A DNA stretch of 64,000 nt, from NCBI RefSeq assembly GCF_000017405.1, contig NC_009671.1:29590-93589 (forward strand), given 5' to 3'. A program made the position numbers and the translations under genes. This DNA is from Brucella anthropi ATCC 49188 (GTDB taxonomy: Bacteria > Pseudomonadota > Alphaproteobacteria > Rhizobiales > Rhizobiaceae). This document shows, piece after piece, positions 16,286-25,917 of the stretch. Numbering within the stretch: the first letter of the stretch is position 1; the number at the start of each line of letters is the position of its first letter. Under the pieces are notes generated by a model. The model was not told the DNA's origin and did no database searches. It saw only the letters and a program-made list of their open reading frames with translations.

Positions 16286-19252
16286 TCAGGCGGCCAGCAT
16301 GGACGTCTCGCGCCGAAGAGGCCTGAGGTCGAGGCTGTCAGTCGGGGTCCAGATATAATCGCCGGTGAGGCTGATATGCTGCCATCCGAGAGGCGTGATG
16401 TGCTTGATCACGTCGGCCGGCGTCGCAATACCTTCGCGATTGAGCTCAGCAAACGTTGGTTCGAGATAGAGCGTATTCCAGTAGACGATGGCGTTGATGA
16501 GCAGGTTCAGCCCGGACGCCCTGTAGAACTGGCTCTCGAAGGTCCTGTCCCGCAGTTCTCCGAGCCGGTTGAAGAACAGCGCCCGAGCCAGGGTGTTCTG
16601 GGCCTCGCTCTTATTAAGGCCGGCAGTGGCGTTCCTGCGCATTTCGGGGTTCTGCCACCATTGCGGCAGGAAGATGGATCGATTGATGCGTCCGATATCG
16701 CGCAAGGCGAGCGCCAGTCCGTTTTGGCGCGGGAATGCGGACAGTTTCGCCAGCAAAGTCGAAGGCCGCACCTGGCCGGAACGGATCGTGGTAACGAGAC
16801 GCAGGATGTCATTCCAGTTCGCCTTGATCCGCTCGACGTTGACGGATTCACCAATGAGCGAGGCGAGGTTTTCAGGAGGCGTGTCGCCCGGAAAGAGATG
16901 GAGCCGGCGATCCTTAAGGCCGCGCAGCCGGGGCACGAGCTGGAAACCGACAAGATGACAAAGAGCGAAACTCATGTCGCTGACCCCGCCGGTGTCGACA
17001 TAATGGGTTTCGATGGCGAGATCGCTGCCATGATACAGCAGACCGTCGAGAACGTAGATGGCCTCGCTCGCATTGGCGTTCATGGCGATGATATGGAACG
17101 CGCCATACTGGTCGGAGGTGAAGCGATAAAATTTGGCGCCGGGGTTAGGGCCATAGCGGGCGTTGAGGTCACCGATCGCCTCGGCATGCCCTCCCGCCGG
17201 AAAATACTGCCCGTCCGAGGACGAGGTGGTTCCGTCGCCCCACAATCTCGCGAGAGGCAGTTGCCTCTGGGCATTGACGAGAATGGCATGCGCGCCAGTG
17301 TAACCCTCCTCCCGGATATGCCAGTCGTGCGCCCAAGCGAGCTGCCGCATTGTCAGCCCGGGGGAAACATCCGCCATTCTGGTGAGACCGAGATTGATGC
17401 CGTCCGCCAGAACGGCGGTAAGCAGAGCAAGCTTGTTGTCGGCCGTGCGCCCGGTGCGAAGATGGGTGAACGCATCCGAAAATCCCGTTCGGGCGTCCAC
17501 CTCAAGCAGCAAGTCGGTGATCCGGATCGCCGGCAGGCGGTTTTCCACCTTCGGTTTCAGCGTCTTCGCGATGTCCGGGAACATGGCCTTGTGCGGCGTG
17601 ACGCTGAAACCCGCGCCGGCCAATTCGACATCGTCGAGCTCACCGGCTTCCGCCAGACGGGAAAGCTCGCTCAACCCGTCGTTCAAAGTCTGACGCTGCT
17701 GCTTCAGATAAGTTTCTACATCGGTATCGACGGCGACCGGAAGCGGACCTTCCTCGCGCATCAACTCGAATGTCGGCGCCGGAATGAGGAAGCTCTCGAA
17801 GGACTGGAAGCGCTTGGCTCCCTCCACCCAGACATCGCCGGCATCGAGGCGGCGTTTCAATTCGCTGAACAGGCAGAGTTCATAGGCCCTGCGATCGATC
17901 TTGCCATCCTGGAGGATGAGCGGCATCCAGCCTTTCGGCGCAAAGGAGATTGGAGCCTTGACCGGGATCGTGCGTTTGCCCGTGCGGTACAGATCGGCGA
18001 CCACGGAGAGCGCCCGCAGGAGATTCGCCGCCACGGCGTGGCCACGAAACACAAACGTCGACAGGAATTCCGGCGCCATCTTCCGGATCGTTGGATAGCG
18101 CTGAAGCATTTCGATTTTCCCATCGATGCTGTCGGGGGCGATCAGCGTGTCGACCGCCTGGACACTGGTCGTGAAGACCGGCCATTGAATGACCGCTTCG
18201 AGCGACCTGCCGATATCCTCGCCCTTCTGCCTGGCCTCGATGATCGCGTGGCAAACTTTCGAAACGTCCTTCAGCGGCTTCTGAACCTCCCGGACGGAAC
18301 GGGTGATGCGGGCGGTCGCCTGATTGTCGGCTCGCCGCGTCATGGCGCCGATCAGCTTCTTGAACACGTCGATTGCGCAATCGGTTAGATGGCGGGAAAG
18401 ATGCAGGACCGTTGCTGCCAGCACGGCGTGCCGGCGCTCGGGATTAAGGTCCCGCAAATGCTGCGCGCTCATCCGTGTCCCTTCCGCGGCGAGTTCGTCA
18501 AAAACCTTGGCCGGAATGCGCTCCATCAATTCCGTTGGCAGGTTCAGTGACCGAAGAAGCTGAACGCGTTCGGCTATCCTGTCGAGATTGATGGCGGTAG
18601 GCGACAATGCCGGTGTTCTCGCCCACGCGAGGATGGTCACGTTCGTCCCCGCACGCGGGTCGAGAAGTTTGTCGAGGCCACGCTTCTGGCCTTCCGAAAG
18701 CCCGCCAGCCAGGGCCCGGTGAGCGATGCGGATGCCACGCCGGATCGCAACATGGATGATGGCTTCGAGTGCTCCGCGCGCCGGCAGGAGAATGCGCCGA
18801 CGTCGCAATTCCTCCACAACCATATCCGCCAAAACATCGGCCCGGCGCAGGGTTTGCGCCGCGGGCGTCAGCCAGCCGGTCAGTGCCCGCACGTCCGAGG
18901 GCGCAAACGGGCGCATCTTCATTTTCTCGAACAACAGGGCGAGGTGCTCGCGGCGTGTCTGCGGGCGCTCGAAATATCGATCGATCTCGCGATGATCGGC
19001 ACCAATCTGCCGCGCCAGGAACCGCAAGGCGCCGGAAGGCAGGATCTCACCATCCGCGAGCGGTCGGCCCGGAAATCGCAACATCGCCAGAACGCAGGCC
19101 AAGCCCAGCCGGTTCGACGCCTTGTTCTGTCGCATGACCAGATCCAGATCTGACTGGTCCAGCGTGTAGTGCTTGGCGATCTCCCTATCCTCATTCGGGA
19201 TCGTGGTTACCTGGCTCCACCATGTTTCGCTCAGCAATGCTCTTCGAGCCAT
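16286..19252 (-). CDS. tnpA: Tn3-family transposase TnpA (transposon 2)
   Basis: A full-length 988-residue transposase. Homology to the family starts near the N-terminus ([24 protein letters not shown]). The C-terminal DDE domain has [19 protein letters not shown] and, near the end, [21 protein letters not shown]. It shares domain layout with the TnpA at 1835-4801 but differs at many positions, so the two transposons are independent arrivals. A 670-codon frame on the opposite strand is a coding shadow. The gene appears intact. Confidence 0.95.
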   Translation of the reverse strand: MARRALLSETWWSQVTTIPNEDREIAKHYTLDQSDLDLVMRQNKASNRLGLACVLAMLRFPGRPLADGEILPSGALRFLARQIGADHREIDRYFERPQTRREHLALLFEKMKMRPFAPSDVRALTGWLTPAAQTLRRADVLADMVVEELRRRRILLPARGALEAIIHVAIRRGIRIAHRALAGGLSEGQKRGLDKLLDPRAGTNVTILAWARTPALSPTAINLDRIAERVQLLRSLNLPTELMERIPAKVFDELAAEGTRMSAQHLRDLNPERRHAVLAATVLHLSRHLTDCAIDVFKKLIGAMTRRADNQATARITRSVREVQKPLKDVSKVCHAIIEARQKGEDIGRSLEAVIQWPVFTTSVQAVDTLIAPDSIDGKIEMLQRYPTIRKMAPEFLSTFVFRGHAVAANLLRALSVVADLYRTGKRTIPVKAPISFAPKGWMPLILQDGKIDRRAYELCLFSELKRRLDAGDVWVEGAKRFQSFESFLIPAPTFELMREEGPLPVAVDTDVETYLKQQRQTLNDGLSELSRLAEAGELDDVELAGAGFSVTPHKAMFPDIAKTLKPKVENRLPAIRITDLLLEVDARTGFSDAFTHLRTGRTADNKLALLTAVLADGINLGLTRMADVSPGLTMRQLAWAHDWHIREEGYTGAHAILVNAQRQLPLARLWGDGTTSSSDGQYFPAGGHAEAIGDLNARYGPNPGAKFYRFTSDQYGAFHIIAMNANASEAIYVLDGLLYHGSDLAIETHYVDTGGVSDMSFALCHLVGFQLVPRLRGLKDRRLHLFPGDTPPENLASLIGESVNVERIKANWNDILRLVTTIRSGQVRPSTLLAKLSAFPRQNGLALALRDIGRINRSIFLPQWWQNPEMRRNATAGLNKSEAQNTLARALFFNRLGELRDRTFESQFYRASGLNLLINAIVYWNTLYLEPTFAELNREGIATPADVIKHITPLGWQHISLTGDYIWTPTDSLDLRPLRRETSMLAA

Positions 19253-19415
19253 TCATCACCCTCCCTCTCGTTGCGGACGATGCACCGAAAGGGAAAATGC
19301 GTGTCCGGCAAACGGTCGTTTCGCGGCGTCCACAGATTTCGTCCGTAAACCTTGCCATTCGACGGCAAACCGGACATTGTCCGACTTCAATGGGAAAGCG
19401 GACAAATCACGCCTC
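19253..19415. promoter_or_regulatory. Presumed res site and divergent promoters of transposon 2
   Basis: Spacer between divergent tnpA and tnpR. Repeated short elements such as TGTCCGGCAAACGG, CGTCCGTAAACC, CAAACCGGACATTGTCCG and GCGGACAAATC look like the dimer half-sites of a resolvase-binding region. The role follows from family organisation. Confidence 0.5.
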
Positions 19416-19997
19416 ATGACCTCGATCGGCTACGCAAGGGTATCCACCGGCGACCAGGATACGGCGCTGCAACTCGATGCCCTGCGCAAGGCGGGCTGCG
19501 AGAAAGTGTTCGAAGACAAGGCATCGGGTGTGAAAACCGATCGGCCGGGGCTGACTGAGGCCGTGCGCTATGCTCGAGACGGCGACACGCTTACGGTCTG
19601 GAGGCTCGATCGCCTGGGCCGATCGATGAAGCACCTCATCGAGATCGTCACCGAATTGGAGGCCAAAGGCGTCGGCTTCCGGTCCATCACCGAAAGCATC
19701 GACACCACGACATTTGGCGGTCGCCTGGTCTTCCATCTGTTCGGGGCGCTGGCCCAGTTCGAACGCGATCTCATTCGGGAAAGAACCCGCGCCGGACTCC
19801 AGGCAGCAGAGGAACGGGGCCGCCGCGGAGGCCGCCAAGCGGTTGTAACCCCGGAGAAGCTCGCAAAGGCCCGGCAACATCTAGCATCCGGGCTGAATGT
19901 CCGCGAAGCTGCCGCCCGCGTAAAGATCGGAAAGACCGCGCTCTACGAGGCCCTCAAAGCCGAAAAATCCCCCGCATCTACCGTCAAGCCGGCGTGA
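19416..19997 (+). CDS. tnpR: Serine recombinase / Tn3-type resolvase (transposon 2)
   Basis: A 193-residue resolvase from the ATG at 19416 (MTSIGYARVSTGDQDTALQL). The catalytic Ser is in RVST; VWRLDRLGRSMKHLIEIV and LAQFERDLIRERT are family motifs, and a C-terminal helix-turn-helix (VREAAARVKIGKTALYEALK) binds res. The longer frame from 19173 is not used because homology starts here. It pairs with the divergent tnpA. Confidence 0.92.
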   Translation: MTSIGYARVSTGDQDTALQLDALRKAGCEKVFEDKASGVKTDRPGLTEAVRYARDGDTLTVWRLDRLGRSMKHLIEIVTELEAKGVGFRSITESIDTTTFGGRLVFHLFGALAQFERDLIRERTRAGLQAAEERGRRGGRQAVVTPEKLAKARQHLASGLNVREAAARVKIGKTALYEALKAEKSPASTVKPA

Positions 19998-20006
19998 GTT
20001 CTTCAT

Positions 20007-20054
20007 ACGTTCTCAAAAGTCGGACAGATTCACCACTTTCGTGTCGTGACGCCT
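20007..20054 (-). repeat. Right terminal inverted repeat of Tn3-family unit 2
   Basis: Ends in ACTTTCGTGTCGTGACGCCT, the complement of the left repeat at 16231. It truncates an IS66 accessory frame that continues to 20159. Confidence 0.85.
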
Positions 20055-20159
20055 CATTGACCAGATTGGCGATGCCGGACGGCGTCCCCTGATAAAGGCT
20101 TCGAACGCCTCGTCATCGAGCTTCGGACGTGCCGTCATCTCCTGGCTGTTGTGCGTCAT
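20012..20159 (-). pseudogene. IS66 fourth gene (tnpD-like), cut by transposon 2
   Basis: The ATG at 20159 overlaps the tnpC stop (ATGA), so it is translationally coupled to it. The frame reads MTARPKLDDEAFEAFIRGRR then PASPIW before running into the Tn3 terminal repeat and stopping within it. Several rhizobial IS66 elements carry a small extra gene here; this one has lost its 3' part. Confidence 0.55.
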
Positions 20160-21763
20160 GCCGCCCGTCGCTCCTGCTGCATCATCGCTTCACGCTCAGC
20201 CTTCCAGGTCCACGGCAGGAGGCTTTCCATTTCAGTGGCTTTCACTTTGCCGCAGATGATGCGCTCCAGCACATCGGCAAGCCAGGTCTCAGGATCCACA
20301 CCATTCAATTTGCAAGTATTGACGAGCGATGCGATGACCGCGAAGGACTTTCCACCCCGCTCGTTGCCCACGAACAACGAATTCTTCCTCGTCAGGGCCA
20401 CGGACTTCATTGAACGCTCGACGACATTGGAGTCCACCTCGACCCGGCCATCATCAAGGAAGGCTGTCAACCCGCTCCAATGGTTGAGCGTGTAGCCGAT
20501 GGCCTTGCCAAGCGCCGATTTCGCCGACACCTCCTCGCGCAGTTCAGTGAGATGGGCTTTCAGCTCTCTCATGACTGGAGCGGCCTCGCGACGTCTCACG
20601 ACGAGCCGGGTATCGGCACTTTCGCCGCGCAGTTTTGCTTCAATCCGATAGATTTCCGCAACCCTGGCAAGAACCGACAAAGCCTCCGAAGAGCCCGTCA
20701 GCTTGACGACATCGACAAACTTGCGCCGAGCATGGGCAAGGCAGAAGGCCAGCCGCATGGGGGCGACATTGCTTTTGCCCCGACGTTTGACCATGGTTTT
20801 ATAGGCTTGGTATCCATCGACTTGAAGCACGCCGGTAAACGACGACAATTGTCCCTCGATCTCGCGGGCGCTGCGGCTTTCGGCAAAGATATAGGCCACG
20901 GCCGGTGGTGCCGGACCATTCCATGGACGGTCGTCAACCGCCTGCGCCCATAACTGGCAGACCTTGGTTCGTTTGCGCCCCGGATCGAGCTGCGGCAACG
21001 GCGTCTCGTCACAGAACACCCTCGGCTGTGAGCGGATAAAAACGGTAAGCGTGTCATAGAGAAGCTCCAGCCACCAGGCGACCCGCGTGACCCAGGTGCC
21101 AAGCGTGCCACGATCAATACTGACACCACAGGAGGCCAGCATCTGTGCCTGGCGATTGAGCGGGAGATGCCAGGCAAACTTCGAAACAGCGACATGCGCG
21201 GCAAACGCCGTGGTCACCATGCCACCGTCCATCACCCGCGCCGGTGCAGGTGCTTGCACGATGGCACTCTCACAGGCCCGGCATGCATAGCGCGGCCGGA
21301 TCGTCCGCTTGACCCGGACAACAGCAGGTACGATGTCGAGCGCCTCGCTGACGTCCGTGCCGATGCAATGCAGTTCGAACGAACAGCAGGGGCAAATCTT
21401 GCTCTCCGGCTCGATGATCTCTTCATGGCGCGGAAGATGCTTCGGCAAGCGGCCGATATTGCGGGCAGGTGACCGCCGTGCCTGTGTTTTGTCTTCACCG
21501 ACCGGTGCGGCATCGTCATTGGCTGCAACGGGAATATCGCTTAGATCGCCCAGGTCGAGCGTTGCCTGGGCCGGATCGATGATCGTCATCTTCTCCGACT
21601 TCGTCCCGAAGAGCTGGCGCTCAAGGAAGGCAACACGCGCTTTGAGATCGGCATTCTCTTCGTCGAGCGAGAGAATAATCCGGGTCAATTGCGCAGCATC
21701 CTGGGGCAAGGGATCGGGTCGAAGCAGCATGACTGACCCTACCATATCAGCCTGAATTTTCAA
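20156..21763 (-). CDS. tnpC: IS66-family transposase TnpC
   Basis: A 535-residue IS66 transposase. It has an N-terminal coiled coil (LSLDEENADLKARVAFLERQLFG followed by KSEK), a zinc-binding region (CPCCSFELHCIG and RYACRACE), the DDE core (VFCDETPLPQLDPG, VLQVDGYQAYK) and the C-terminal IS66 domain (VVERSMKSVALTRKNSLFVG). It starts 15 bases after tnpB. No frameshift is seen. Confidence 0.95.
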   Translation of the reverse strand: MKIQADMVGSVMLLRPDPLPQDAAQLTRIILSLDEENADLKARVAFLERQLFGTKSEKMTIIDPAQATLDLGDLSDIPVAANDDAAPVGEDKTQARRSPARNIGRLPKHLPRHEEIIEPESKICPCCSFELHCIGTDVSEALDIVPAVVRVKRTIRPRYACRACESAIVQAPAPARVMDGGMVTTAFAAHVAVSKFAWHLPLNRQAQMLASCGVSIDRGTLGTWVTRVAWWLELLYDTLTVFIRSQPRVFCDETPLPQLDPGRKRTKVCQLWAQAVDDRPWNGPAPPAVAYIFAESRSAREIEGQLSSFTGVLQVDGYQAYKTMVKRRGKSNVAPMRLAFCLAHARRKFVDVVKLTGSSEALSVLARVAEIYRIEAKLRGESADTRLVVRRREAAPVMRELKAHLTELREEVSAKSALGKAIGYTLNHWSGLTAFLDDGRVEVDSNVVERSMKSVALTRKNSLFVGNERGGKSFAVIASLVNTCKLNGVDPETWLADVLERIICGKVKATEMESLLPWTWKAEREAMMQQERRAA

Positions 21764-21778
21764 GCAAAACCAATAGGA

Positions 21779-22135
21779 TCAGCCTGTTTTTGAGGGGCGT
21801 CTCACCGCGTTTCGCCTGACCCGCGTCCAGTCAATGCCCGCCAGCAAAAGCGAGAACTCCTGGGTACTCATCTGTATTGCACCATCGCGGATCGGGGGCC
21901 AAACAAACTTTCCGCTTTCCAACCACTTCGTCGCCAGGATCATGCCTGACCCATCCCAGTAAATGCAGCGAAGCCGATCCAGACGCCTGGCGCGGAACAC
22001 AAACACGTCGCCACAATAGGGATCGGCCATAAGTGCTGACGCCACCAACGCCACAAGGCCATTCATGCCGCGCCGGAAGTCGACCGGTTGCGTTGCCACC
22101 ATGATCTTCACGCCACTCGGCGAAACGCCGATCAC
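21779..22135 (-). CDS. tnpB: IS66-family accessory protein TnpB
   Basis: A 118-residue protein with the TnpB/IS66 Orf2 signature: VATQPVDFRRGMNGL, YCGDVFVFRARRLDRL (where many relatives have FRNRRGD) and LESGKFVWP. It is required with TnpA and TnpC for IS66 transposition. Its start overlaps the tnpA stop by four bases, indicating coupled translation. Confidence 0.93.
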   Translation of the reverse strand: MIGVSPSGVKIMVATQPVDFRRGMNGLVALVASALMADPYCGDVFVFRARRLDRLRCIYWDGSGMILATKWLESGKFVWPPIRDGAIQMSTQEFSLLLAGIDWTRVRRNAVRRPSKTG

Positions 22136-22590
22136 CGGCGACCTCGCAAGGCCGCCACCATCGCTTGCGCCAGTTCTGGTGCTATCGGGCCAATAACCGT
22201 CATGCGCGCGCCAGCAATCTCGACCTCAATTCGACCGACGCCAAAGTGGGCCACATCTGGCGGCGAGCCTGGGACCGACGCTTGATCGCCAGTCACCGTC
22301 ACCGGCACGAACATCGCCTGTTGCGCACTGACCCTCGCGGATCGTTGAGACGTCAGCCCAGCGTCCCGACGCCAGACGTTCAGCAAGCCGCGATTGACGC
22401 CCCAGCGCCGGGCAACGGCTGAGATGTTCACATCAGGTTCCGCGCTTTCCGCAAGGATCCGTGCCTTCTCCTCGTCAGTCCAATTGCGCCGCTGACGCCG
22501 GCCGGTAATCACCTCGATCCGATGGTACTTTCCCTCATGCCTGGCTTCATCCATGTCTTCAAGCATGGCATCAGCGCGATCTCCAATCAT
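22132..22590 (-). CDS. tnpA: IS66-family accessory protein TnpA
   Basis: Up to 152 residues with a helix-turn-helix typical of IS66 Orf1 (RRQRRNWTDEEKARILAES, NISAVARRWGVNRGLLNVWR). The start may be one of the Met residues shortly after 22590, since homology begins near EARHEGKYHRIEVITG. It is the first gene of the three-gene IS66 operon. Confidence 0.88.
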   Translation of the reverse strand: MIGDRADAMLEDMDEARHEGKYHRIEVITGRRQRRNWTDEEKARILAESAEPDVNISAVARRWGVNRGLLNVWRRDAGLTSQRSARVSAQQAMFVPVTVTGDQASVPGSPPDVAHFGVGRIEVEIAGARMTVIGPIAPELAQAMVAALRGRR

Positions 22591-22618
22591 CTCGGTCCGC
22601 TCCTATCAATAAAGAAGC

Positions 22619-23335
22619 TTATCTCGCGGCATCATTCACAAAAGAAAAGGTGGGCTGTTCGTAGCGCTCACGTTTGACCGGACCGCCCCCGAGGCGTTTT
22701 GCGCTGCCGATCGGCCATTGCATTGTTGCTCCGGCCAGGACATAGCCGACAAGTCCCTTGCGCGACGCTACTGCTTTTCCACCTTGTGAAAGCTTGACAT
22801 CAGACAATCGCATTGTCGTACCGCCTGCATTTCTTGCCACCAGCATCAGACTTCCGCCGGATCGAGCAAGGCTCCACGATACTTCAGGTGCACCGGCGTC
22901 CGGTGTGCGAAAAAAGACGGGAATGACGTGGCGGACAACCAGACTGACCGTGCCTGCTTTCCGGCGCGAAGGGTCCGGAAGCTCATCAACGACAACACGG
23001 TAGCTTTCCTCCTTTTTGACGGGCGTTTTGTTCACACGCAGAATGCGCACAACATAGTCGGCATTCGGCGGCAAGCTCGTTGAGGGAGGGCTGGCAACGA
23101 CATCGCTCGTAGGCTCGAGCTGCTCAACTCCGCCTTGTTGGATCCAGCGGAACACGCGTACCTGAACATTGAGAGGATACTTGGCTTCGTTGCGCAAGTT
23201 GAGAACAGCGGCACTGTCCGGTGCGAACAATTCGAGTGTTGTCGGCGCCAAACGTAAAGACGCGGCATTGGCAGAGATGCTACTACCCAGCAAAAGCAGG
23301 GTCGCAGCGACAATGCTTCGCAGCATGGAACGCAT
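22619..23335 (-). CDS. Pilus assembly chaperone, PapD-like (Csu-type)
   Basis: A 238-residue periplasmic chaperone from the ATG at 23335 (MRSMLRSIVAATLLLLGSS, a signal peptide). The mature protein starts ASLRLAPTTLELFAPDSAAVLNLRN, the first strand of a PapD-like fold, and continues with RVFRWIQQGG, VVDELPDP and HVIPVFFRTP, matching chaperones of spore-coat-U (Csu) chaperone-usher systems. It lies just after the SCPU pilin gene. The usher and tip genes that should follow are missing; IS66 sequence starts right after the stop. The system is therefore probably non-functional here. Confidence 0.85.
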   Translation of the reverse strand: MRSMLRSIVAATLLLLGSSISANAASLRLAPTTLELFAPDSAAVLNLRNEAKYPLNVQVRVFRWIQQGGVEQLEPTSDVVASPPSTSLPPNADYVVRILRVNKTPVKKEESYRVVVDELPDPSRRKAGTVSLVVRHVIPVFFRTPDAGAPEVSWSLARSGGSLMLVARNAGGTTMRLSDVKLSQGGKAVASRKGLVGYVLAGATMQWPIGSAKRLGGGPVKRERYEQPTFSFVNDAAR

Positions 23336-23357
23336 GATATTCTCCTGATTTGCAGTC

Positions 23358-23855
23358 TTAATAAGTAACCGTAACAGACACCACGTCAGAATAGACACCT
23401 GGCGCAGGCGTTGTCTGCGCTGGCACACGGCCGTAAGCAGTAATGCTCTGCGCATTACCGTTGCCAGTGCCGGACACCACGTCGGTGCCTGCAGTCACGC
23501 CCCAGACTTGCGTGCGCGCAGCGTCACGATAGATGGTATAATTTATCGTCGCGGAAGCTGCGCCTGTCATTTTGCGCATTGCAACGGTCGCACCCGCCCC
23601 ACCGCCAGCGCTCAGTCCAACCGTATAAGGCGTTCCATTTGTGCACTGGACTGAAATTGTGCTCGTTTGGTCAACGTTTACGTCGATAACGCCCTTCGTG
23701 CCGAAATCCAGGTCAGTGGCAGTTACAATCTTGCATTCCGCCTGTATCGTAATTCGGACGTTCATATTGCCGGTGGCGGTGGCGGCTAGGCCCGGATCGA
23801 GAGTGATGAGCGGCAGTCCTGCGCATAGTGCAGCAGCTTTCAAGGCCTTCAACAT
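23358..23855 (-). CDS. Spore coat protein U (SCPU) domain pilin subunit
   Basis: A 165-residue secreted pilin-like protein from the ATG at 23855 (MLKALKAAALCAGL, signal peptide; a Met four codons earlier is possible). The mature domain has ITIQAECKIVTATDLDFG, ISVQCTNGTPYTVGLSAGG and a final SVTVTY strand, typical of the CsuA/B-type SCPU fold with one disulfide. Such subunits form chaperone-usher archaic pili used in surface attachment. The chaperone follows 22 bases downstream; no usher is present. Confidence 0.87.
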   Translation of the reverse strand: MLKALKAAALCAGLPLITLDPGLAATATGNMNVRITIQAECKIVTATDLDFGTKGVIDVNVDQTSTISVQCTNGTPYTVGLSAGGGAGATVAMRKMTGAASATINYTIYRDAARTQVWGVTAGTDVVSGTGNGNAQSITAYGRVPAQTTPAPGVYSDVVSVTVTY

Positions 23856-24171
23856 GAGTTCTCCCATAGTATCTGTGCACGTATCCCGCCCTGATCGATA
23901 CACATCTCCCGCTTCGAAACGTAACAAAACTCATCTGCGAAGTCATCATTTGATTATCGGATAAAATGCTGTTGATCCAAATCCTTCAAATATCACTGGC
24001 ACTGGGGAGTAATTTGAGCGGTAATAGAGGTTGCGGGGGGATAAGCAACTCTATTCATTTATATATTTCGATGGATATGGTAAAAGCCAACGCGCTTTTG
24101 CGGAGAAACGAGTCTTCATTCACATTGGCGTTCTCGAACGGTTCATGTTCCACATAAAGAAGATGCCGATC
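23856..24171. other. Intergenic region upstream of the pilin gene
   Basis: About 316 bp, AT-rich in the middle, between the pilin start and the left end of the IS630 element. It should contain the pilin promoter on the minus strand, but no clear -35/-10 pair or operator was recognised. Confidence 0.35.
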
Positions 24172-24254
24172 TAAAGCATGTCGCTGTTAACCGGATTCGG
24201 GATTCCCGTTTGGCTTGATCTGTGATTCACTTGTCTCATGGAAGGAGATGCACC

Positions 24255-24626
24255 ATGGGCAAGCCGCATCCGATTGAGTTGCGTGAGCGTGTCGTTGCGT
24301 TTGTGAATGAGGGCAATAGTCACCGGGAAGCCGCTCGGCATTTCCGTGTTTCGCCTCGGTTCGTCAACAACATGATGATCCTGCATCGGTCATCCGGCTG
24401 TCTGGCCGCCGCCAGGCAGGGCCACCCGCCTGGAAGTGTGAAGCTTTTGGCTCATGGTGATTGGGTCCGCGAGCAGATGTCCGCCCGTGGCGAAACGACT
24501 TTGGACGAACTGTGCGTTGCGCTCGCGGAGCGCGGTATTGAAGTCCACCGCGCCACGGTCGGGCGATTTCTACACCGACTTGGGCTGAGCAATAAAAAAA
24601 AGCCTCAAGGCAAGCGAGCAGCGTAG
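24255..24626 (+). CDS. IS630-family transposase, N-terminal frame
   Basis: About 123 residues from the ATG at 24255 (GKPHPIELRERVVAFVNEG). It is a helix-turn-helix DNA-binding domain (NSHREAARHFRVSPRFVNNM) followed by a second one (EVHRATVGRFLHRLGLSNK). At the run of eight A bases near 24594-24601 the ribosome must shift to join the catalytic frame; without the shift the product ends QGKRAA. GGAAGGAG lies upstream of the ATG. Confidence 0.88.
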   Translation: MGKPHPIELRERVVAFVNEGNSHREAARHFRVSPRFVNNMMILHRSSGCLAAARQGHPPGSVKLLAHGDWVREQMSARGETTLDELCVALAERGIEVHRATVGRFLHRLGLSNKKKPQGKRAA

Positions 24627-25209
24627 ACCAGAGATCGCCAAGGCGCGTGATCTTTGGATCAATCGCCGAAAGCGGTTCTTCAACAAGGCCTTGTCGCGTC
24701 TCATCTTTATCGATGAGACTTCCACGAATACGCGCCTGACAAAACGCACCGGATGGTCTGCCAAAGGCAGGCGCTTTGCCGCCTATGCGCCATTCGGAAA
24801 ATGGAAGACACAAACCTTCATTGCCGGACTGCGCTGCCATGGCCTGACCGCGCCATGGATCGTCGATGCACCGATGAACAGCCGCATCTTCGAAACCTGG
24901 ATCGAGACACAGCTTGTGCCGACACTGTCAGCCGGTGATATAGTCATCCTCGACAATGTCGGCTTCCACAAAAGCCAGAAGGCTGAGCAACTGGTCAAGG
25001 CAAAGGGCGCTTGGTTTCTCTTCCTGCCGCCCTATTCGCCGGACCTGAACCCAATCGAAATGGCTTTCTCAAAACTCAAGGCACTTCTGAGAAAGCGAGC
25101 AGCACGCAGCTTCGACGCCATCTCAAAAGCACTTGGCGATATCATCAGTCTCTTCTCCATCAATGAATGCCAGAACTTCTTTAAGGCTGCTGGGTATGAG
25201 GCCGAATAA
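24601..25209 (+). CDS. IS630-family transposase, C-terminal DDE frame
   Basis: The catalytic part, expressed by frameshifting from the upstream frame. It has SRLIFIDETSTNTRLTKR (first D, then E), DIVILDNVGFHKS (second D) and FLPPYSPDLNPIEMAFSKLK (final E), the classical IS630 DDE pattern. Such split frames over an A run are usual for this family and are not a sign of decay. Confidence 0.88.
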   Translation, partial: SLKASEQRRPEIAKARDLWINRRKRFFNKALSRLIFIDETSTNTRLTKRTGWSAKGRRFAAYAPFGKWKTQTFIAGLRCHGLTAPWIVDAPMNSRIFETWIETQLVPTLSAGDIVILDNVGFHKSQKAEQLVKAKGAWFLFLPPYSPDLNPIEMAFSKLKALLRKRAARSFDAISKALGDIISLFSINECQNFFKAAGYEAE

Positions 25210-25462
25210 ATGCGACACGCTTTAATGCAGGCCAGCGCAGCTCGATCAATCGCCGGACATATCCGCCGATTTCAAGTGCATTCCACATATACGATGTATC
25301 GGTTCTTAGCCTAAACGTAACGTTGGGATACCGCGTACATTGCGAGCCACATCCTGACTGGCAATCAAACGCCAGCTTTGCCTCGCTTGTCTACGTCTGA
25401 GACTTTAAGTAATGGATGGAAATTTTACTCCGAACTATAGTCTAGTTTAATGAAAGGGCGCC

Positions 25463-25843
25463 TTACTTAGCGACTGAAGCTGTAATCTCGATCTCCACTT
25501 TCGCACCGCGTGCAGGGATCTGGCAGATTAGGAACGTACTGGTCGGCCGAATGTCTTTGAACACTTCCCCAAGCACTGGCGTTACAGCATCGGCGGCCTC
25601 AAAATCTGTAACATACACTCGGCTTGCTACGGCATCGGCGAGGCTCGCCCCTGCTTTCTTCAACACGTTGTCGATATCTGCGAGCGCGTTACGGGCCTGT
25701 TGCGCTGCATCAGGGGGAAATATGCCTGTTGTTTTATCGCGGCCAGTGGTCCCCGACACATAAATTGTGCTTCCATCAATAACCGCTTTGGCATATCCGG
25801 CGATTGCCTCCGAAGGGACTCCAGAAAAAATTCTCTGTGCCAT
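25463..25843 (-). CDS. RidA/YjgF family imine deaminase
   Basis: A 126-residue RidA-family protein. It has YAKAVIDGSTIYVSGTTGRD, AQQARNALADIDNVLKKAGA and the C-terminal PARGAKVEIEITA containing the conserved Arg and Glu of the active-site region. RidA proteins hydrolyse reactive imine/enamine products of amino-acid-oxidising enzymes. It is the last gene of a six-gene operon, just after an FAD-dependent oxidoreductase, so it probably clears that enzyme's imine product. Confidence 0.92.
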   Translation of the reverse strand: MAQRIFSGVPSEAIAGYAKAVIDGSTIYVSGTTGRDKTTGIFPPDAAQQARNALADIDNVLKKAGASLADAVASRVYVTDFEAADAVTPVLGEVFKDIRPTSTFLICQIPARGAKVEIEITASVAK

Positions 25844-25917
25844 TTTTCCGTCTCCTTGTCTTTGATAGTTGATCGTGTTGGGTGGGCGTTACACTATTTG
25901 AGATCTACCGATGATGG

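Larger units (their letters stand above)
16231..20054. mobile_element. Tn3-family transposon 2 (tnpA + tnpR)
   Basis: Bounded by near-perfect inverted repeats of about 48 bp: the left end 16231-16279 starts AGGCGTCACGACACGAAAGT and the right end 20007-20054 finishes with its complement, with only isolated mismatches. Inside are tnpA (minus) and tnpR (plus), divergent. The flanks differ (CCTCC on the left, CATTG on the right), and the left abuts an IS3 orfA fragment while the right abuts an IS66 accessory gene. There is thus no target duplication, which points to a rearrangement. Confidence 0.85.
20055..22600 (-). mobile_element. IS66-family element, truncated on at least one side
   Basis: Contains tnpA, tnpB and tnpC in the normal order and strand plus the start of a fourth gene. 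The downstream end is cut by transposon 2 at 20054. No terminal repeat was recognised on the upstream side, where tnpA starts only about 30 bases from the neighbouring chaperone stop, so the upper boundary is approximate. Confidence 0.75.
24172..25224 (+). mobile_element. IS630-family insertion sequence
   Basis: Ends TAAAGCATGTCGC (left, from 24172) and GCGACACGCTTTA (right, to 25224) are inverted repeats with one mismatch, each starting at a TA as expected for the TA target of IS630/Tc1-type elements. The transposase is encoded in two overlapping frames joined at an A run. Confidence 0.85.

Noticed and set aside
16376..18388. 670-codon plus-strand frame
   Set aside because: It lies entirely opposite the Tn3-family tnpA, which has clear family motifs; it is a GC-rich antisense shadow without family features.
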